DNA of 64,000 nucleotides from Onchocerca lupi (taxonomy: Eukaryota > Nematoda > Chromadorea > Rhabditida > Onchocercidae). Shown piece by piece: positions 1 through 11,900 of the stretch (positions are counted from its first letter, which is position 1; every line of letters begins with the position of its first letter). The notes below the pieces were generated by a model that was given only the letters and a program-made list of their open reading frames with translations, ran no database searches and was not told the origin of the DNA. A program made the position numbers and the translations under genes. The stretch is taken from contig JAOVVO010000128.1 in the NCBI GenBank assembly GCA_028564675.1, positions 88,430-152,429 on the forward strand, in the 5' to 3' direction.

Positions 1-555
1 ACCTTTACTACCCGAAGCGAACTTTACTGCATCACGTGTTCCAAATTTAGCATTCTCTTCTGGTGTCAGAGATTCGGCACCATGAGCACGAGCAGAATTG
101 AAGAACTGTGAAACGATGTCTTCACTACGTGAACTATCTGGTCCAAGCACTAGATTCCCACTGAAATATTATTTAAAACGATAGTAAAATGTAAATATAT
201 TTCGATGTTTTATATAAATTTTCATAAACCACATCAGTGTCTTCTTATTTAAAGAAAATTCAAGTTCTTTTGCAACAAATTTTGGGAGAATAGAACGAGG
301 AGATATAGTCCCATATTCATAAACTTCCAAAGCAGATCTAGAAATTTACTGAACTGATTCTTTATCTCTTTAAGAGAAATTAAAGACAGCACATAATCGA
401 AGCCTTCACAAAATTTATACGGCAGAAGGTTCAACCAAATTTACCTCTGCTCGCTACCACCAACAAAAAATCCTTGCTGACGCTTCTCATCATTATTAGG
501 CGGACTACTGCTCCGACTTCTTGATTTTTTATCCGATGAATGTAAAGTTGCAATT
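1..555 (-). CDS. ubxn-2: p47/UBXN-2 type p97 (CDC-48) adaptor, SEP-domain part (partial)
   Basis: Two minus-strand exons, 555-445 and 160-1, joined through a serine codon with a clean gtaa donor and a tttcag acceptor. A low-complexity Ser/Arg linker is followed by QQGFFVGGSEQ, then SGNLVLGP and NSARAHGAES. These are the landmarks of the SEP domain of p47/Shp1/UBXN2 proteins, where vertebrate p47 has a GGSE-SGQQIVGP core. By family knowledge, p47 proteins are substrate and cofactor adaptors of the AAA ATPase p97/CDC-48 in membrane fusion and ubiquitin handling; SEP is followed by a C-terminal UBX domain, which would lie left of base 1. Exon 555-445 starts in phase, so at least one 5' exon (UBA domain expected) exists; I could not find it between 556 and 2076. 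The family call is firm; the exact orthologue name is inferred. Confidence 0.85.
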
Positions 556-2076
556 CTATAATAATTCAACTTATCTTAAATATCTCCTCCCATATAACAA
601 AGAAAATGATAAAAGTTAAATTCTCTCTCATGACAATCGACCGATAGAGTGCCAGTGAATTTATCGCCTTTATGTTTGCCTATTGAACTGTAACTGAGAA
701 ACACAAAAGTCTAACATATTGAACAATTGTTCAATAAAATTAAGACAACCAAAACTGTCCAGTCATCAATAAAACGCATCTCCTTTCTTCAAGAGATGGG
801 CAAACAGAGACTATACATCAGTTCTCTAGTCATTTCATTTAATCCACCGCTATTTTGGTATTTCGAACTATAAAACTGGTACAATGTTCGCTTTCTTGAC
901 TTATCTGAAGCTTCTACGTCATCTCTTGTTATACCTTGACGATACTCGACCGTCATAATTCACATCAAAATCTGATGCATACTAGGTATGACATTTCATG
1001 ACTGTAAAAATATCATAGGATCAATGAAATTAATGACAGACCTGCGGCTCATTGTATAATTATGATACAAATGTCCAAAGAATGATACTACCGGAAAAAG
1101 AAAAATTCTGAAATAACTTCGCGATAACATAAAGAATGTATAGAGATACAAGTTCAATCGCCAAATGCTGTTTATCGCCAGCCTCTATCATTCTTTAATC
1201 TATGTATTTAGCACGAATACAGAGCAATTTAAACGTAAATCTCGGACGAAAGCAATTTTCGACATTCGTCTCACGCTCTTTCCCCCTACAGGCACTAGTG
1301 TTTGACGACGAATGAAACCACGCTCAATTTTACAGACACACAAAAAAAAACCCTTTGTAATTCGCGAGCTACAATGAAAATTTCCGTCCCTTCCCAATAC
1401 TTCGTTTTAACTTCTTATGCCTTCACGCGTAATGTTGAAGATATTGCAATGTTTTCTTCGTAATTTAATTTGTCATTAATGCATGTATAAACGACAAAAT
1501 TTTTAATTCCATCTCTTGAAAACAGTAATTAAAAAACAAGCATACGGCTCACTTCCATAAAAACACGTACGTGTAACTAACATTTGCATGTGTCTTCAAC
1601 AAAATGCATTGAAACAATAAAAAAGGGTGATTAATATAAACAGCAATAAATGTAAATTTTTTCAAATCACAATTTTCCATCTCTCGCCTTAAAATCTATT
1701 AATTAAACGGAAATATAATAGGTCTGAAAGGAAATGCCTCGAATAAAAGCTTAAACCAATCTTTAATGCTCCGTCAAGATACTTATGGCGGAATATGTAT
1801 TTGAGTATATGATGCCAATTTCTTTGGTATTAGACCGGATTCTATGTGAAGTTGTTAATTTATCTATATAATCATTTTCATTATACCTTACTGAATAGTA
1901 ATCACTAGAAATCAGCAAAACACTATCTGTCAACGATATCACTAATAAATGCTTACTGACGAAGATGAAAAATATTAAGTTAAGGAAATGTTTTAGAATA
2001 AAAGGATTTTGACTAAAATTTGCAGCATCTCTTTATTTTGAACTGGGCAGGTTCGAATTTTCCAGTAAAATTATCC
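556..2076. other. Gene-free stretch
   Basis: About 1.5 kb of AT-rich sequence between the UBXN-2 exon and the coiled-coil gene. It should hold the missing 5' exon or exons and promoter of the p47 gene, but I see no UBA-like coding segment on the minus strand. The short open frame at 1200-1397 (-) has no splice context or recognisable domain. No repeats or RNA genes seen. Confidence 0.5.
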
Positions 2077-3398
2077 TCAACTAAATAAAATACATTGAGA
2101 AAAAAAAAGTTTTTCGGTTAGTTCACCGTTCATCACTCTTTCGATTACTTCCAATAGCTCCTCATTCCCAGTTGTTGCCACCATTATAGGTAGTGTCATC
2201 TTTTCTATGTCCGAAACATCCTTAAAAAAGTTTGCTTATGAATCAAAGCTAAGTTTGAAAACGCGTTGGTATCAATATGGTTCGAATTCATACTGGTCAC
2301 GATGAGAATAAGTGATGGTTACTTGGAGAATTTCTTACCATGCTGCTGATCACATCTTTCTTTCCACATCTGTATATTTCTACAGTTGTTTAGTTCCACT
2401 TTACGAAGTCTGAAATTTATACCAATTTATGCGCACATGTACGATATGCTTTTACTCCACGACACTTGGGAAATCTTGGGAATCAACTTTATAAAGAATT
2501 AACTATGACTTTCTCATCAGTCTATGCCAGTAACTCTACTGGGATAAGATAGCAATTTAATTTTTATTATTCTCGGACACAACGATTAACGGATAAAGCT
2601 GTTGTGGTTTTTGATACCGTTTGATCTGTTCTTCGGCTATCTTTACCAGACGTGTGGATTTATTCAGAAGATGACTCAACTGCTGCTTAAGAAGTTTGTT
2701 CTCCAGAATCTACAACCGAATATTTATTACATTCTATATTGCTAATAAATTTAGAAGCCTATTTTAGAACTCTTATAGAGCTATATCGATGACGCTGTTT
2801 TCTGGAAAATATATTACATTAAATGATTAGAAAAGTCTAGTGAGATATTTCATCAGTTTGTATCTGCTTACTTTTCGGAAATCATTTTAGATATCCATTA
2901 AAATTTTGATAGTTAAAAATTTTAACATCTAGAACAAGTTTGAAAATTGAAAATCAAAAGTAGCTAAAATAGTTTTAGTACTAAATGGAATCTGAATTCA
3001 CCATTTCATCATAGCATTTAAAATTATTTAAATTTAAAGTTTACTTTTTCCTGATATATTTTCTCCTTTTCTTTCACCAGCATGTCCAGATCTTTCGAGA
3101 TATTTTTCATATCTTGCAACTTCATAGCTAGATAAAATACATCTTCCATCTTCTAAACATAATAATAGTAATAATATATATATATATATTAAAAAAAATA
3201 AATAAATAAATGAAAAGAACTAAAATTGCTTACTTCGATATTTTTTTGCATTGATTGTGCACATTTCATCAAATCATCAAATATGTGCGTGCATTGCTTC
3301 AAATCATTAATTTGTCCCTTGATGGTTTCGAATAGCAATTTGTTCTTTGATGATTTCACTGCTGCTCTGATATTTTGTGAAAATTTTCGATCAGCCAT
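2077..3398 (-). CDS. Coiled-coil protein, family unknown
   Basis: Five phase-consistent exons: 3398-3234, 3152-3045, 2709-2618, 2409-2339 and 2234-2077 (stop). They encode about 197 residues starting MADRKFSQNIRAAVKSSKNK. The chain is rich in Lys, Glu, Leu and Gln with heptad-like spacing, for example KDLDMLVKEKEKIYQEK and ILENKLLKQQLSHLL, which predicts an almost entirely helical coiled-coil protein. No signal peptide, membrane segment or catalytic motif is visible. I do not recognise the family. The donor of exon 3 (g|gtatca at 2618) is the weakest junction: reading through it instead gives a stop at about 2565, so a shorter isoform is possible. The start was chosen because it is the only ATG opening the first exon. 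It lies on the same strand as the p47 gene, with 1.5 kb between them. Confidence 0.65.
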
Positions 3399-5821
3399 AT
3401 CGTTCGTATTCTATAATTTTATCTTAACTTTGTAAAAAGTAGGATCATACGATGATTATGTCAAATGCAGAATTCTGGTGACTTGATCTAAAAAGCGATG
3501 AACACAAAAGGATTCGACAATGAGTTCTGGAAAAAGCAACAATTTGAATCACTTAAAGCCGCGTTAAAACAGCCTATTAAGGCCTTTTCAAATTAAAATA
3601 ACATCCGAGAATAAATTTTTGCCAGTCTAATATAGCAAAATTATACTACGATCCGTTTCTTTTTTATGAGAAGCATATATGAAATATACTCAAAATTATG
3701 ATTTAGCAGGGCATAAAATTTTAAATAGACGATGTTGTTTCTCTGAAATTGGTGAGTTAAAAGAGATGACACTCAAAAAAAAATCTCTAGGGATGCTCAG
3801 GACAAAAAAACAAGAAAGAGGCATTTCGACTGAAGTAGAATTGGTATACCATCACAACTATTCCATTATTAATTAATTAAACTTCATTTAGCAAATGCAT
3901 AATTTAGGCTTTGGAATTTATGACTATTTGACTTGGTTTGGATACATTTCATTTTTCTATTTGATGATAGCGTCACTGAATATTTTACCTGTCTTAGTTG
4001 TTACAAAGACGAAGCCTTCTATTATCGTTGAGCAAATACCGCAGTTTACTAGAAATAAAAATGGAATTGATATCGTTTTAAATTGTATCACTATTCATCA
4101 TTAGATTAAAGGTCTACATCAACGGCCATAGAAACGGTAAGTTAAAAAGAATCACTCATCTTCCCAAAGAAGCGCCGCTTAACATATCATGAAACTTACG
4201 TATTTTCTGTTTAAGCATGTCATAAAAACAAACATATAAAAGAAATAACACGCTACACGCAAGGTACTTGTACGTTATATTCACGTTTAAATTAATCACC
4301 CCCCAATAAAAGATCCAGGAAATAAATGAGATACAGAGATCAGATCCCGAACGAACGAACCAATAACGGAGACAAGAACTAAACAACCTCAACTAGAGAA
4401 AGCAAACTCGCAAATGATTTTGTTGGTTGGAATTGCACGTATATATACAGTGAATCCAATGCGAATTTTGAAATTGCACGTACAAATGAATCACATGCAA
4501 ATTTTCGTATCTATTGTGAAGCGCAGAAGGTGCTGCTATCAAGTAGCGTAATGCAATATGCAAATTTTATGATGGAGAGATTTTCAACAAACAGAGAAAT
4601 TGTCATTCACCGAAGTTTGCAACATTTCTTAATTCATCTCCTTCTATTATTTTTGAGGGAGAATCTTAATTTTGCAGAAATTGTTGATTATCCACAACGA
4701 GCACCTGAAATAATCAAATATTTTAATAATTATTTCATTCATAATTGTTTTACTTACTTGAGCTTGCATAACTTCTCAATTGAAACATTTGCTAATAATT
4801 CAATCATACGATTCTTCCTGATAACTGATCCATATTGACAATGAATTAGTAATGCTGATAACCTGGATGAACTATCTGTGCATGATGTTTCAGTGTAATA
4901 CTTCTTCAACATCAATTTTTCATAAATAATTCTCATGAGGTTGAAATTTAACCATCGATGGAATCTTTATGATTCAAACAAACACCTTGTGCTTTCGATG
5001 ATAAACCATTAATAATATCAAGTATTATTTTATGAAGAATGAAAGAGTTTGAGATACCAACTTACACTTTATAGTTCAATGAATTTCAAAGCGCTAGAAA
5101 ACTTTTCATTTTTTATATTCGCAAAGCATCTATTGTATCAAGTTTTTTTTTCCTTTTCGATACCAATTTTTTTTTTTTTTTTTTTTTTGTTTCTGAAGAG
5201 ATAGGAGAATCATTAAAATCAAATTGTGATTCTCTACGGAGCAAATTTTTGAAAAATAAATATGTTTAAACTACTTAGTGATTATGGATTTCAAATTTAC
5301 AGAGGAAAAATAGTTACTTTTAAACCTGACTTTTTTGTTGAAATTTTTCAAATTTTAAAATTTCTCGCAAAAATTTTATAAAATATTTTTTGAATAGTTA
5401 TATAGCACTAGTTGAGACAGAAACAATCAGAATAATCAGCACTACTTCCCTTTGTTCGTAATTGTTGCTGCATATTGAGCGTAATAGCTCTTCAGATCAA
5501 CATTTCGACGAAGACTGAAAATGGAAGGGATCTTCCATTTTCAGGTCTGAAGAGCTAGAGTTTTGAATAAACAGAACTGATACCGTTACCTACAAACTTC
5601 TCAAACTTTTCTCTCTAATCCTCATAAATAAATGGAAAGAACTTAAAACAAAAAAGTTTGCGAAGCTTCAAAAGAAAGTAAACTTACAGGATTCTTCCAG
5701 AATCATACAAGCATGTCATGCTCATCTTTACATGCAGCATTCATAAGAACATCTTTGTAAATTAATAATTTTAAACTGATTGTGGTCGAAGAATTGGATT
5801 TCGTGTAATGATCTATGATTA
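3399..5821. other. Intergenic stretch with weak coding signals
   Basis: About 2.4 kb between two minus-strand gene models. A T23 homopolymer sits at about 5167-5189. On the plus strand, 3892-4104 behaves like an exon (a cttcatttag acceptor followed by an open frame containing a hydrophobic stretch), listed separately. The 102-codon plus frame at 4530-4838 has no supporting splice or domain signal. No RNA genes or mobile elements recognised. Confidence 0.4.
3892..4104 (+). CDS. Possible isolated exon with one hydrophobic helix
   Basis: A good acceptor (acttcatttag, ending at 3891) opens a frame running to a TAG at 4102-4104. It encodes a segment with YISFFYLMIASLNILPVLVV, which would span a membrane, followed by a polar tail. 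An ATG-opened frame at 3679 ending in a strong gtgagt donor could be an upstream exon, but the phases do not match, so I cannot join them. This is a weak candidate: it could be one exon of an unresolved membrane protein, a pseudogene fragment, or chance in AT-rich DNA. Confidence 0.2.
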   Translation, partial: QMHNLGFGIYDYLTWFGYISFFYLMIASLNILPVLVVTKTKPSIIVEQIPQFTRNKNGIDIVLNCITIHH

Positions 5822-6607
5822 TCATGATTTTTGCTGATTGATAATTTTAGTATCATTAACAGTTTGAATGGTGATATTTCCAGTGATACTGTTGTTTTTG
5901 ATGATGGAATTGTTTCTATAAATCGTCTCAGTAACAAGAGTTATTTTCGAAGTAATTCTTAGCGAAATATCAATAGCTTTGTCAAAGCAATTTTCGTCAT
6001 CTTCATATAGGCTTCCGTTCTACCACATTTTTCCAGACATTTAATTTATTGGTATTATTATTGAAATCAATCGATGATATTACAAGGCTAGAAAATGACA
6101 ATTTAAAATTAAAGATATCGTATTGATGCGACATTTGTGATTCTTCCTGGCATTTCTATGTGTTTTGCTGTGAATGCATTTGCTGAAGTGCAAGAACTAT
6201 TAAACTGAATGTTGTTGAGCTAAAAATAACTGAACGTCTACCGTAATATTTCAATTTGTAAGAATTCGGTTTTTGCTGATGTGTCGTATTTGCTACAGGT
6301 GTTGTCAGTGCCGAATTGGAATTTGCGAAATAACTACAATTTTTTTTATAAGACTAAACTTTACTAAATCTGCTCCTGATAGCATTTCACTTATCAACGT
6401 TTGTTGATAACAAATAATATACGTTTTGGACAATGCTGCACTTATTTCTTCTATATTTTTCTGAATAAACATTCTCACGTTGAAATCCAAACTATATTCC
6501 ACTTTATTATTGTTGGTAAAATTAAGATTTCCGATTTGTTTGGATGATTCTTTTATTTTCAGATTCTCTAAATGATCAATGAGATGTTCATCTAAACAGA
6601 TCGACAT
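5822..6607 (-). CDS. Predicted orphan protein, three exons, 175 aa
   Basis: Three exons keep phase: 6607-6365 (donor gtaaag), 6219-6133 (acceptor ttatttttag) and 6019-5822 (acceptor gtggtag, stop TGA). Introns would be 145 and 113 bases, normal for this window. The product starts MSICLDEHLIDHLENLKIKE and ends in an Asn/Thr/Ile-rich tail containing ITLVTETIYRNNSIIKNNS. There is no signal peptide, membrane helix or recognised domain; the N-terminal half looks helical and charged. The composition (E, K, N, D, S well represented) is more protein-like than the flanking AT-rich sequence would give by chance. I know no homologue. The second donor (aat|gtcgca) and third acceptor are weak, so this is a candidate, not a certain gene. 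Confidence 0.4.
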
Positions 6608-8928
6608 AGAGAAGTTTTTTTAAATATATTTACAACATTATTTGTCTCAATAATAACTCTGTAGCTGTCACATTCTCAAAGATCCAGCTTTGTCTGGAAA
6701 AATCTAATTACTACCACTTAGTCAGGTGTTAGGTCATCAGGTATTAGATACAATGAAGTTTTTATCTGCATCTTGAAACTTCAAAATCCATCTATTAAAA
6801 ACTGACATAAATGAGATGCGAAAATGATCGATAGTATGCTGCAATTTATTGGCGAAATAAATTATTTCATTGTTAAGAGATTTAAGTTATTTAGCATTTA
6901 ATTGTTATTATTGAATTTAATAAAAAAAAAAGTGCAATTCGTCATAATTTTAAAAAGTTGGAAGTATCAATAAGTTAAGGAGTTAATTGAAAATCATATG
7001 AAAATCATGGTTAAGAGACTAGTAAAGTTAATCTTACATCGGATACCATCATTTTGAATAGAAACAGATGATGTAAGGGACAGAAGAGCAACCTGACCAA
7101 AGTATGGTACCAGGAACTACGCTGTGACAAATATAAATTCATCCTTTCAAATTCAAAGTCATCTTGCATACATGCAATATATGCGTTTGCAATCGTCAAA
7201 TAACCGAAGTGATAGGAATGAAATGAGATATGATAAGGGCAAACGTAGCTGATGTTTTCACAGCATCAATAGTCAATTTTTATCAGTTTTCTGATTTAAG
7301 AATAGACAAAACTTTATGATCATTAATGTCCTATTTATTGTAAAGAGCCAAGTGATAAAATCGCATCCTTAAGCTAAATTTTAATGCCTTTATAGAATTA
7401 TTCGCTGTGTGATGAATGCTTTATTATAACTTGAAATTTCAAATCACATTTCATATTTCAATGAGTTATGATAATCATTCCGAAATATTGGAGAAAATTT
7501 TTCCTCTTTCCAATATGATTAATCATAACTTTAACATTGAAAACTATCATTTGAAAAAGAAGTGAACTTATTTGATGCAGATAAATCTTCTGTTTCTTGT
7601 GCAGCTTAACTGCAACTTTATTTTGAGTATGAAGGAAAATATACGTCAGGGAGAAAAGTTAGCCTCTGTTATATTTGTGGAAAAGATGGACGATAATGAT
7701 TAATGAAGAAAGATTGGGCTACTGATGATGATTACTTTCGAATGTATCAATTAACTAAGCCGTCTTTACGGCAGTAAATGGGGCAAAACTTGAATAAAAC
7801 GAGCAAATGACCTATAGAACTTCGATTTTACTGATATTTAAAACATAAAAACTTGTTGCATTAGTTCGTTTTTCACTATCAGTCTATCATTGTTCAATTT
7901 TTTGAATTTTTAAACTTCGTTCATACATTTTTTTTTTTTTTGAAAAAAAAATCCATTTGAAATGTTTATTGTTCGTTCTTGTCTACTTTTTTCCTTTCAC
8001 TGTGAATAATTTCTTCCGCATTTTATCCGATAATTTGATTTTTTTTTCAAGGAATAATCAAGTATAATTCAGGTATGATCAGGTATAAATCTGGTATAAT
8101 CCGGTATAAATGATCGTAAAAGTGCCAAAAAAACGGAGTGAAAAAATGTTATTGATATTCATGTGGATTAAGCAAAAAAATATGCTAATTGATGTCAATG
8201 CGAAGAGAGAGAGAGAGAGGTCGGGATAGATATTTTTATGACCGCTTCTGAATGCATTAAGTTGATTCGAGCCTTGACCATTGCTTATGTTCGATTTTGC
8301 CGAAAGGCGAAAGGCCCAAATGATAAGTCGCTATTTAGGCTTCAGGCCAGACATTTTGGCCTTTATTATGAATGAAATTCTTCATTAGTTATTAAGAAAT
8401 AGATGTGTGTGCAATTGGTTGGTAGTCTCCTGAGCCTAAGCCTGCTCCTATAGCATCAAATCCATCAATCAAGAAAGAATGATTTAGCGGAAGTAACAGC
8501 AGAGGATAGACTTGCAGCTCGCAGATGGCGTGCCGAAGAGAGCCAAGAGAAATAGATGGGCTTATTATTGAAGCTGCTCGATTGCTTGTTACTCTGTCGT
8601 AGGCTATTTATGAAAAAGGATGGGGCATTGTTCAAGTTTCTTTCTTTGGTGGTCATTGTCCACCCCAAACGATTCCTCATTTGGCTACTCTTTTCCCATC
8701 TTTGTCTTAAAGCAAACAGCTGTTGCCTAAAATCACAAAATTTGATCAAGTAAATATACGCCATTTTCTCCAATTTAATTATTGTACGGTAAAGCATAAT
8801 CAGCAGCTGTGTAGTACTGCCATCTATCCAGTAATGATTCTTCCTACTGGTCATCGTGCTATCCGTACTGGTCACCACCTGTCGTAACCACTTCCTAGAA
8901 TTGGCTACTGAAAAGTTAAATTACTTTG
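6608..8928. other. Intergenic stretch upstream of the Caspr gene
   Basis: About 2.3 kb. Most of it is very AT-rich with no coding signal. A short GAGA run lies at about 8205-8220. From about 8260 to 8925 the sequence is visibly richer in G+C and has long open stretches on both strands (see findings). Nothing there matches a family I know. The last part should contain the promoter or trans-splice site of the gene starting at 8929. Confidence 0.5.
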
Positions 8929-11900
8929 ATGCGACGACAGTCTTACTGCCCTTTGCCACTTTTTTTTTCATTATTTTTACCTACTTCCCTATTTCTTCCA
9001 GGTAAAATATTACCAGTATATTTTGTTATTTTGTTTTTTCTTTATCTCATCTCCATTCGTAATTTTTCTTTCACACATTTGATGAGTTCGCTTTCTTGTT
9101 TGACTTTTTTTACAGTTTGGACTTACTGATATAGTCTTCGAATCTGGAAAATCTAATAAAAATTAATTTGATGCATATCAGTTTTGCAATAAATTTATGA
9201 TTACATTTAAGATTAGCACAATATATTTTTTTGACTGATTGAATATAACATCTTGCTTTCTCAGTAACAAATTTTACTTTGGTGGATGGCTTAAATTGCG
9301 GGGAGCAAAGTTTTTCTGCGCTAAACATCGATCTCGACTTTCTGCATATCATTCAAAGAATTGCCATTTTGGCCCCATTATCATTATTTTATGTATATAT
9401 CGAAGTTAGTGATGATAATAGTGCCAGAATTCAACTACGCACTCCTAATGGATCACCTTTGGTATGTTTAAAAGTTCTCTTAAAAATTCGAATTATGATT
9501 TTTATATTTGAAAAATAATCACTGATACTGAATATCACTTGATGACAAAGAATTTAGTGCCATATAAAATTTTAGTATACGTTTGACATGAAAGTTCCAA
9601 GTTATTGAAAGGTTTTTACTTGTCAATAGTGAGTGGTATGGCATTCATGAGAACAATTTACTCTGTTGAAGTATAATCCATCAAGCGAATTGATTTTCGA
9701 AATTTATATAATCTCAAAATATGTTAATTTTTGTATTGAAAAATGTCATTTATATTTGAGTTTTATTCTGATTTGAAGATTTTATATTCGTCGCTGTCAG
9801 CCACGGCTTCTGAATGGCAGACGTTAGACGTACTTACAAAAAGAATTCATGTTGTGCCCGTACATAATTCCGATGCTGATATCATTCCTACTGTCGTGAT
9901 TACTGCCTGTAAATACTGTAAGTATTTTCATTGAAAAAAAAAAGCGAGAAACTTCTTTTGAAAAAATATTTTAAAATAACTTATTCTAATTATTGTAAAA
10001 ATCCGATTTGATTACGTGATCATGATGGGAGAAAAAAACGTGATATTCATAGAAGCTGAAATGAACGAACGTAGAGAAAGTTTACACAATTTTCAAGCAA
10101 GCGAGGAAAAAATACTTTGTATTGGCTGATAATTACAAGCAATCTGAACTATACTGTTAATTTAATTAGCAGAAGGTTGATTTAACAGATAGAATGATTT
10201 TGAAAAATATCTTTAGCAACGCCAATATCATATTTTAATGATAATATGTATTCCGTTGATACGCATAAAGTTGGTATCGTTTCGATGTATGAAAATCATT
10301 TGATTGTTATGTTTCGCACATTTGAAAATGGAATATTCGTATTTTCGATGGTCGAACAAGGCGATTTACTAATCGCTCAAATTGTTCATGGCAAAATTTT
10401 CATTATTTTTGATTTTGGTAAGTTAGTTGTGTTTAATTGTATATCATTTATTAATAGATTATGAAGAAAAAATTTACTTTTCTGGAGAAGAATGTACTAA
10501 TATTTAAGAAAAAAAATTAGAGCACCATTGTAGGAAATAACATTATTTAATTTCATATTGTAGAAAATTTTAAAACAGGCTCACTTACTCAAACAACAAT
10601 TTCTGGAGGGACAGCATTGAACGATGGTGAATGGCATGAAATCCGTTGGATTCATCAGTTTGATTCCGTACAGTTGTACGTGGACGGCGTTATCATGAAT
10701 ACCACTGCTCCATCTGGTTTATATAGGAAGTTGGATTTCGATACAAACATTCATATTGGTGGACGACCAATAGATGACATGAGTCCTGGTATTGAGGCTA
10801 GCTATCATGGATGTTTTGCTCGGATCATGCTCAACAATGTTGACCTCTTGGCTGAAATACCTAGATCATTGCGCAAAGATTGTCAAGTATTCAAATTTTT
10901 TATTAATCCATTCTGTATTTTAAAAGTCTATATTGAAAACCGAATGATAGACTAAGGATTTGAAAGTAGCATAAAGAAAAAAAAATTCTTGTTAAACACT
11001 TTGAATTCTATTAGAAAATTTGAAATTAAAATTATGGAGAAAGACTTCGATCTTTCGCAAAATTTCAATTAATACACGATGCGTTTTTCGGTGCAGATGC
11101 CAAAGTCACAACCGATGACCATCATGACTGGAGGTTATGTATCAATACCATTTTTATTTTTGCCATTTTCAATCGAATTTCGTATTCTACCTCAGCCAAC
11201 TTCCATACTTTTATTAACCGATGAAAAAAATAAATCGCTCGCGCGGATAGCACTCGATCAGAAGGGCTTGTTGGTTTTAACAATGTTTGCTAATATGTCT
11301 GAAGTTCAGCAACTGCCACAATCAGGTTTGAATTTGGTGTTAAACTTTGCAAAACAAACTCAAAAATCATCCATTCTTTGATTTCTTTAATTATCAAAGA
11401 TTATAGATATATTATTGTTTTGTATCGATCATCTTCTGCAGAAATGAATTCTTTATTAACACATTTTTTTTTTCTTTTAAAGGCACATTGCTTAAATAAG
11501 AAAATCTTCAAATGTCTTGATAATATCCAGAAATGCAGGCAAATTAGTCAATGATGGCAGTTGGCATTCTCTGTCATTGATGATTTGGGGAACGCGATTA
11601 CATGTTGAGGTGGACAGTAAAACGGTACTTTGGTTAGAAGGAAGTGCAGTACGAAATTTAGCTAAGCAACTGACTCATTTTCATTTATCAGCAATTGGAT
11701 GCTATCGATCGGCTACTGTAGCTTTCAAATCATCAAACTTAATTGGCAACGTTACGCTGGATGCATGTCATTTTCAAGAAAGGTAGTTAATTTATATTTG
11801 CATATTATCAGTTTCTAAAAATACGTTTTCGATTACAAACAAAATTGGCATACTAGTGTTAATTTATGCTAATGCATTAATCTATAATAGGCTACTATAT

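Noticed and set aside
4530..4838. 102-codon plus-strand ORF
   Set aside because: No domain, no supporting splice or start context; long frames of this size occur by chance in AT-rich DNA.
6608..7199. Upstream exon for the orphan gene on the minus strand
   Set aside because: No in-frame coding segment with a donor leads into the ATG at 6607.
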